The notes below the pieces were generated by a model. The model had not been told where the DNA came from and ran no database searches. It saw only the letters and a program-made list of their open reading frames with translations. A DNA stretch of 64,000 bases from Daldinia sp. FL1419 (lineage: Eukaryota > Ascomycota > Sordariomycetes > Xylariales > Hypoxylaceae), in the NCBI GenBank assembly GCA_025201765.1, contig MU623432.1, positions 1-64,000 on the forward strand. The letters are read 5' to 3'. Shown here piece after piece: positions 58,450 to 64,000 of this stretch (position 1 is the stretch's first letter; each line of letters begins with the position of its first letter). The position numbers and the translations under genes are program-made.

Positions 58450-59862
58450 GGTTTTATTTCGGCCAAGATAATACGGCCGAGCTCGCTATCTCCTATACAA
58501 CCTCGAGTCAGGTCGTAGGATATAGGGTTCAAGGTGGTAATATTGCTAACTTGGGATAGTTAACAATCATAAAGCTCGGGATTGCGTCATCACCGTGACA
58601 GTGGTATAAAATTGGATGTAGCACTAGAGGGAGGGAGAAGAGGTAGTTAATAATAACTCAGGATTCGGGCAAGAGTATGCAAAGCTTTATATAGATTCGG
58701 AATGTTTTATAGTATTTAATGTTTCTTAGGATGTCGAACTAAAAAGCGAATAGTACATAAGACTAAATACCTAAGGTTAGATTATGAGATACCAAGTAGG
58801 CAGCAGAATGAGTTCAGTGCTCGGTACTTGGAAAGATAGTAGTTTGCAAGGATCAGCCTTTAAACCCAACTAAAAGCAACGTCACTACCTGAGAATTAAG
58901 CGATATGAATGGTGGCGGTGGCGCATTGACTGGACTGAGAGCTTGGTAGAAGCTAGGTAGATACAATCGCGTCAAAATAAGTGCCGATTCTCTTACCACA
59001 CAATTCACCTTCCTATTATTATATTTCAATTAAATCATATCTTATAATTTAAGAAAGAACTTTTAAATAAAAATAAAATTTTATCTTTTATTAAGATATT
59101 TTTTAAATTTCTATCTTGGGTATTATTATATGGAAACCTTTTATTATATGAATTATTGTGTTAGGCACCTTTTCTGACGGTATTTTTGTAGATTGTCAGC
59201 TAATTTGGCCACGAAAGTTGAAACTCAGCCACACCTTTGTTGATTTAACCTAACTAGGTAGGTTAGTTACCTCTTTGAATACCGTCAGAATAGATACCTT
59301 AACACAGAAATTTATACAAAAGCAACATTTATTACAATAACCCGAATTATTGAAAAAAATTTTTACTATGACATCGAAAACAGCTTCAAATTTTGATAAA
59401 TAGTTTAAGTTAGGTAGATAAGTAAGTGCGCTTCATGTTAAACCTATGGGGTATCTATTTTGACGCGATTCTATCTGTTTACTGAGCACTTTACCCACGA
59501 GCATACGCGCTCCCCCGCATTCTAACACGGCGGATTGTGGGGTTCGAGGGTACATCTAGTTATATTCATTACGTGCATATACATTGGGTGTCTAACCTTA
59601 AGTTAGCCAAGGCAGCTTTCGATTCACGATTTTCCAGTAAAGTCGTGCCGGATATTCAATTCACCATCTTCCGATCAGACCATCCTTATCCTGGGATAGG
59701 TACCTCCGATTTCATGTTACATTGATGAAATCACTAAATAGAAATATTCCTCCAGGAATTCTGTCTTTTATTTTCAAAGCTAAGCCCTCGAACCTCACGT
59801 CCCCGTTTCCCTATCTTTTCTAGAATATTCAAATCACTTGGGGTCTACGACTACAAGCAGCC
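58450..59862. other. Divergent intergenic region with inverted repeats
   Basis: Lies between the MINDY gene (minus) and the reductase gene (plus), so it holds both promoters. An AT-rich insertion with nested inverted repeats occupies 58960-59475. No gene is supported; a short open frame at 59537-59725 has no domain. Confidence 0.5.
58960..59475. mobile_element. Nested inverted-repeat element in a promoter region
   Basis: The outer ends GATACAATCGCGTCAAAATA (58960) and, complemented, GATAGAATCGCGTCAAAATA (59475) match over about 22 bases. Inside, TGTGTTAGGCACCTTTTCTG at 59157 and, complemented, TGTGTTAAGGTATCTATTCT at 59307 form a second pair, both continuing ACGGTATT. The ends of the outer and inner pairs share a core GG(CA/TA)..TATT.TGACG, so four related termini lie within 516 bases. 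It may be two adjacent MITEs or one element split by another. The interior is AT-rich and non-coding. Confidence 0.6.
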
Positions 59863-60772
59863 ATGGCCATTGTTCAAGATTGGCTCCCAGCTAGCCAAGA
59901 AAACTATGAGAAAATCATGTTCTGGTGGAAACTATACCCTTTGGTATGTCTATGTCGTTCAATTCCAATTATCACATCACTAAATTTCTACTTAGTTGGC
60001 GTCTTTTCAATGGATCACTTCGTGGTATGGCATGGGGAAAACCTCAGTCCAGAGCAAGTTGAACATTCCCGGGCGAATTGCCTGGGCGACAATGGAGGTT
60101 CCTGGATTTACCACTCTTTTATATATCATGAGCACTCTTCCAGCTCAGCATGGCATTGAGGACCTGCCATGGCAGAACAAAGTCCTAGCCGGTCTCTTCG
60201 TTATTCATTATACATATCGTGCCGTCATTTTCCCCATTATCCAACCGTCCATGTCTCCTATTCACGTACTCGTCTGGGGCAATGCTATTATTTTCCAACT
60301 ATGCAACGCTACTTGCATAGGCAGCTGGCTAGCCGCATATGGCCCAACCACTCAAGAAGAATGGAAAGACCAAAATTGGTCTCCTCTTCGATTCTCAATC
60401 GGACTGGTCCTTTTCTACGTTGGACTTGCTGCAAACTACTTTTCCGACGAGGAGCTGCGGGAGATACGTCGAGGGGAACTTCGACGTCAAGCAAAGTTGA
60501 AGCAACAGGGCAAAACCGTCGAGAAACATTACGAAGTTCCAGAGAACGGACTGTTCAAATATATGCTTTATCCCCACTACTTTATGGAATGGGTCGAATG
60601 GCTCGGATACTGGATCGCTGCCGGCGTCTACTGTACCCCCGCGAGGTCCTTTCTGATTAACGAGTTTTTCGCTATGCTACCCCGGGCCGTATCTGGTGGA
60701 AAGTGGTATAAAGAGAAGTTTGGAGAGGATAAAATCAAAGGGAAATACGTCATAATCCCCGGGATATACTAA
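59863..60772 (+). CDS. Steroid 5-alpha-reductase family protein (DET2-like)
   Basis: Two exons, 59863-59943 and 59996-60772, give 285 residues. The intron has a GTATGT donor and a CTTAG acceptor. Several hydrophobic segments span the protein (for example VLAGLFVIHYTYRAVIFPII and LRFSIGLVLFYVGLAANYFS), consistent with an integral endoplasmic reticulum enzyme. The C-terminal domain YPHYFMEWVEWLGYWIAAG, then FAMLPRAVSGGKWYKEKFGE and a final KGKYVIIPGIY, is the signature of the 3-oxo-5-alpha-steroid 4-dehydrogenase family (PF02544). The enzymes reduce a conjugated double bond using NADPH. The fungal substrate could be a sterol, polyprenol or enoyl intermediate; the sequence does not decide. Confidence 0.9.
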
Positions 60773-61238
60773 CGGATTTGTTAAACTCGACATTTTGCTA
60801 CGTTTAGTTTCGGCGGCGGAATAGCTTTCACGATTCTTAATTATCACCTAATATGGAACTTACTGCTCTACGTACATCTCGATAACCTAAAAACAATCAC
60901 GTATTATCCAAAGCGGTATAAATACTCAAGTATAACAGACTCCTTCATTTCCCCATGGCAGTTAAGACGCTATTGCACGATGGGCAGTGCAATCAACGCC
61001 TTGGGTGTTAACCTGATGTGTTCGGTAAATAAGCTTTGTCTTTGAACGACCCGACGCACAACTTTTGACAATCGTGAAACAATAGGCTTATAATAGAATC
61101 AGGTTGAATGACATTGTCTAATTACAGTTAATCTATTACAATGAAAATGCGGAAGCTGGTATGACTATATAATCCCGGATTAGACCTTCCAGATGTGATC
61201 TCAGTCTTATCATCAATACGGAAAATCTAGCTGTCATA
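60773..61238. other. Intergenic spacer
   Basis: The 3' flank of the reductase and the promoter of the histidine phosphatase gene, which are transcribed in the same direction. Nothing specific is recognised. Confidence 0.5.
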
Positions 61239-61988
61239 ATGTCTTTAACGGTTCATATAATTCGTCACGCCCAAGCCTCCCATAACGTCGATCGCAAAGC
61301 TCGAGACGTCCTCGACACCTATCTTACAACACTCGGGTTACAGCAATGTGCGCAAGTACAGAGATCATTTCCGCATCCTCTTCATGCCATCATTTCTTCT
61401 CCCCAGAGACGAGCTATCCAGACAGCCTTGCTATGTTTTGGGCCGGCGGTCGTCCGAGGGCTGGAGATTGAGTTACTCGCGGAACTACAGGAGGTTGGTA
61501 GCCATCCAGCCTGTAGAGGAGTGGGGATCGGCGTCCTAGAAAATGAGTTTGGAACTGTGGTTAACACAGACGGCCTTGCTGACAACTGGGAGCAGACTGG
61601 ATTATCAACCGACCCCAAAGATGTCGCAGAACGCGCCCGCTATTCCAGATGCTATGTCCGAGAAGCAGGCGTGTGGATACTAGATCACACTGAAGAACAA
61701 CATGTACAAATCGCCGTTGTTACCCACTCACTACTTATACCATTTATAACAAATGACTACTCTCAAGGGAAAAAATACTTTCACAATACGGAATGGAGAT
61801 CGTACACGTTTAAGGACCTAAGAGGAAAGGACAATGTTGCCGAGCTTCAGGAAACTGAGGAAAGCCTCGCGCGGCGAGGCGCCCAGAGACCAGATGAAAT
61901 CCAAAACTCCCATGGTCGGGTTATTATAGAAGAGCATGTGGCTTCACGCCAGGGGATTAAGGACCCAGCCCCGGCTCAGACGTCCTGA
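61239..61988 (+). CDS. Histidine phosphatase superfamily protein (phosphoglycerate mutase-like)
   Basis: A single exon of 249 residues. It begins MSLTVHIIRHAQASHN with the RHxxxxxN signature (phosphate-accepting His10), then ISSPQRRAIQTAL with the conserved Arg in the second motif, an acidic stretch LAELQEVG, and VTHSLLIPF with the second catalytic His163. The central NTDGLADNWEQTGLSTDP segment is usual in the fungal branch. It is probably a cytosolic phosphatase of unknown substrate rather than a glycolytic mutase, as most fungal single-copy members of this type are. There is no signal peptide. The charged C-terminal tail (about 30 residues) is disordered. Confidence 0.9.
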   Translation: MSLTVHIIRHAQASHNVDRKARDVLDTYLTTLGLQQCAQVQRSFPHPLHAIISSPQRRAIQTALLCFGPAVVRGLEIELLAELQEVGSHPACRGVGIGVLENEFGTVVNTDGLADNWEQTGLSTDPKDVAERARYSRCYVREAGVWILDHTEEQHVQIAVVTHSLLIPFITNDYSQGKKYFHNTEWRSYTFKDLRGKDNVAELQETEESLARRGAQRPDEIQNSHGRVIIEEHVASRQGIKDPAPAQTS

Positions 61989-64000
61989 TATCTTTAGTAC
62001 TCTATTTCCCGAGTTAATATCTCCTATCAAAGATGGCGAGTAATAAACACCTAACGGTCATTTCCTCGGAAGGCCGATTTGGATTGTCATAGCGATGAAT
62101 TGGTGCCCAAGGCAGATATTAATAAAAATTTATTGGCGTAGATATTCATATTCTTTCTCCTTACTAAATAGTGGCAGTCCTTCTGGTTTTGATTTATCCT
62201 CCAAAAGCGCAGATATTAGCACACTAGTATACAAGACTTCGTCAGCTGAGTTTTCAGTCACGCCGGTCTTACGCTGTTACGAATAAAGACGCCGAGTTGG
62301 AGACCCCAAAGATGTTAGACCCCCTTACGGATATCTTAAAGGATTATTTTAAAAGGATGCAAAGCGTGGCGTGGCGTGTAATACATATTTCCTTCGCTGA
62401 CCTCCGGTCTAGGGTAGGAGGGGCAAGGTATTACATAGATCATATGACACATGTAAAAGCCTGAACGCTTTTAATGGTTCAATGGAACCACTTCGAAGTT
62501 TAGGCGTTATCTCCGATATTTCGACTGGCGAATAGGAAACCCGAACGGTATTGGTTCAAGCTTCAAACCCCAGGATGCCCCCTAGGAATCCCCAAATACA
62601 TACGCCTTTAGTGTGGGCAGACATCCCCCGCGGTTCCGGAGTTACCCATGAGAGCCCTAGGCTTCCCAGGCTCCTAGTCATTCTAGCCGTGCATCCTATG
62701 TGAGATTGGTTGGGATGTTGCATCTCTGATGCACGTTTAACGCGTGTGTATATGTATTGTCAGCCTATTGCATGCCTACCATGCTTGCCGAAAGGTTCGA
62801 TAGTATGTGCTATTGCAAAGTATCATATCGAAATTTGGAAGTTTGCAACTTTTCTCGTCTCTTTGGAGATTACCTCAAGTTGATATATGCTGATTACTAA
62901 TTGCGTCATCCAAGTACCCGGCGCTAGAGGGTCCGTGTTACGAACCCTAAGAGATCTGTGCCATCCTAGATAGACCGCGCGACGGCAGCCATGATAGCTT
63001 CCTTCGTACGATATTATACCCCGAAGGATGGATAGTTTGTCTTAGGCAACTGACGTGCTTGCGTGACTTCTAGTTCATGCAGAATAATACCTCAAAGTTG
63101 TCAAAATATTACGAAAGACCGGAACGAGGAACGGAAGGAAACGGGCCAAGGATATAGTTGTTGCAAAACTGGGCTTCACGAACGGGTGGGATATGCAGTA
63201 CTATTATAGGTAATATGTGGGTGATATGTGGGTGATGATATTGGGTATGCATGGAAAGATCTCGCCCCGAGATTAGGAATCACATTTAAAGAAACAAATA
63301 ACAAAGGCGCTACGAAAAACAATTGGCAATTGGATTTGGGCACAAAACTATAAAAAGTCCGAAAGTCGCAGAAGCTACCTAGCCGTATTGAAGATCGGTC
63401 TCCACCGATAGCTCTGGAAGTGGTACGATGGCAATACGATAGCAATACTAGCACCCAGCCTTCCTAGAAAGTTAGCAAAGTCAGGAAAGCTACAGGTAGG
63501 TAGTAGGTAGTAGTGGTCAAACTTGCCTGGGTCATACCCTGCCTACTAGGCAATCAGGGCAATACAATCACTGATCATCCAGGAACTTAACTATAAACAA
63601 ACCCCGGTTTCCCCCATCTGGTGTTCCTTCCATAATCGGCGTCAGACAGCCGCTGTTCAAAGCACGCTACTATATGCTAATACACTAAATTAACTTAGTC
63701 GCTGTGGCTAGTCTCATTAACTAGTCCCATCCCACAATTTAAGTTCGACTAAGACCTCGGAAATATCAAGGTTTGACTTGACACTTTATTGTCTTCTCCC
63801 CTCTTATTCAATCTTTGACCAAGGCTCCATTAGTAATAAGCTACCCTAAGGTAGAGAGATAAAGAGGAAGAAAAAAAAAAGTTCGCCTAATATCATTAGT
63901 CCTACTCATCCTTTCTCCAAATCAGTTTTCCCCCAACAGAAGTCCGAGATAAATCAAATCTTTCCATACTTCCCCCAATCATCTCTGCCTACCTAGAAAC
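61989..64000. other. Intergenic to window end, no supported gene
   Basis: About 2 kb. Open frames at 62095-62286 and 63176-63454 are short, lack domains and are not called. TAGGTAGG repeats occur near 63495-63512. The end of the window, with its pyrimidine-rich plus strand (63770-64000), looks like a promoter or 5' UTR of a gene to the right, but this is inference. Confidence 0.45.

Overview
The window is nuclear DNA of a filamentous ascomycete (Pezizomycotina, probably a Sordariomycete; the exact order is a guess). Genes are interrupted by short introns of about 50-75 bases with GTAWGT-type donors and CTAAC-like branch points. The predicted families include HET, 2EXR, FAM32A, a telobox Myb protein and a MINDY protease. 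Gene-bearing DNA alternates with very AT-rich, TpA-rich blocks that look like transposons degraded by repeat-induced point mutation (RIP). The stretch is a single scaffold piece with one 10-N assembly gap at 32232-32241.

Layout. 1-7440 is a gene-free AT-rich block made of decayed repeats: an inverted duplication, LINE-like tails ending in TAAA repeats, and a TIR-bounded element. 7780-17400 is a gene island: a nine-exon secreted metallophosphoesterase, a small hypothetical, a Cys-x-Gly-Pro repeat protein, a 485 bp MITE with perfect 50 bp ends, a FAM32A homologue, and a Ser/Thr-rich surface protein. 17440-26990 is a second AT-rich block, bounded on each side by a small inverted-repeat element. 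26990-34260 is a decayed accessory region with a fragmentary pseudogene, an intact 2EXR gene and a broken HET-domain gene that contains the assembly gap. 34260-49890 is gene-poor, with two coiled-coil proteins, a 738 bp MITE and an aldehyde dehydrogenase. 49890-64000 is a denser conserved island: a Tbf1-like telobox Myb protein, a multi-module Cys/His protein, a MINDY-type deubiquitinase with a C-terminal CaaX box, a steroid 5-alpha-reductase family enzyme and a histidine phosphatase.

The genes form no operon or obvious biosynthetic cluster. Most are housekeeping or surface genes, with fast-evolving accessory genes (HET, 2EXR, coiled-coil and Cys-rich proteins) near the AT-rich blocks. I joined exons by hand. 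For the six multi-exon genes where a total is given, the joined coding length is divisible by three without internal stops, which supports those models. I could not run searches, so family names rest on motifs recognised by eye.
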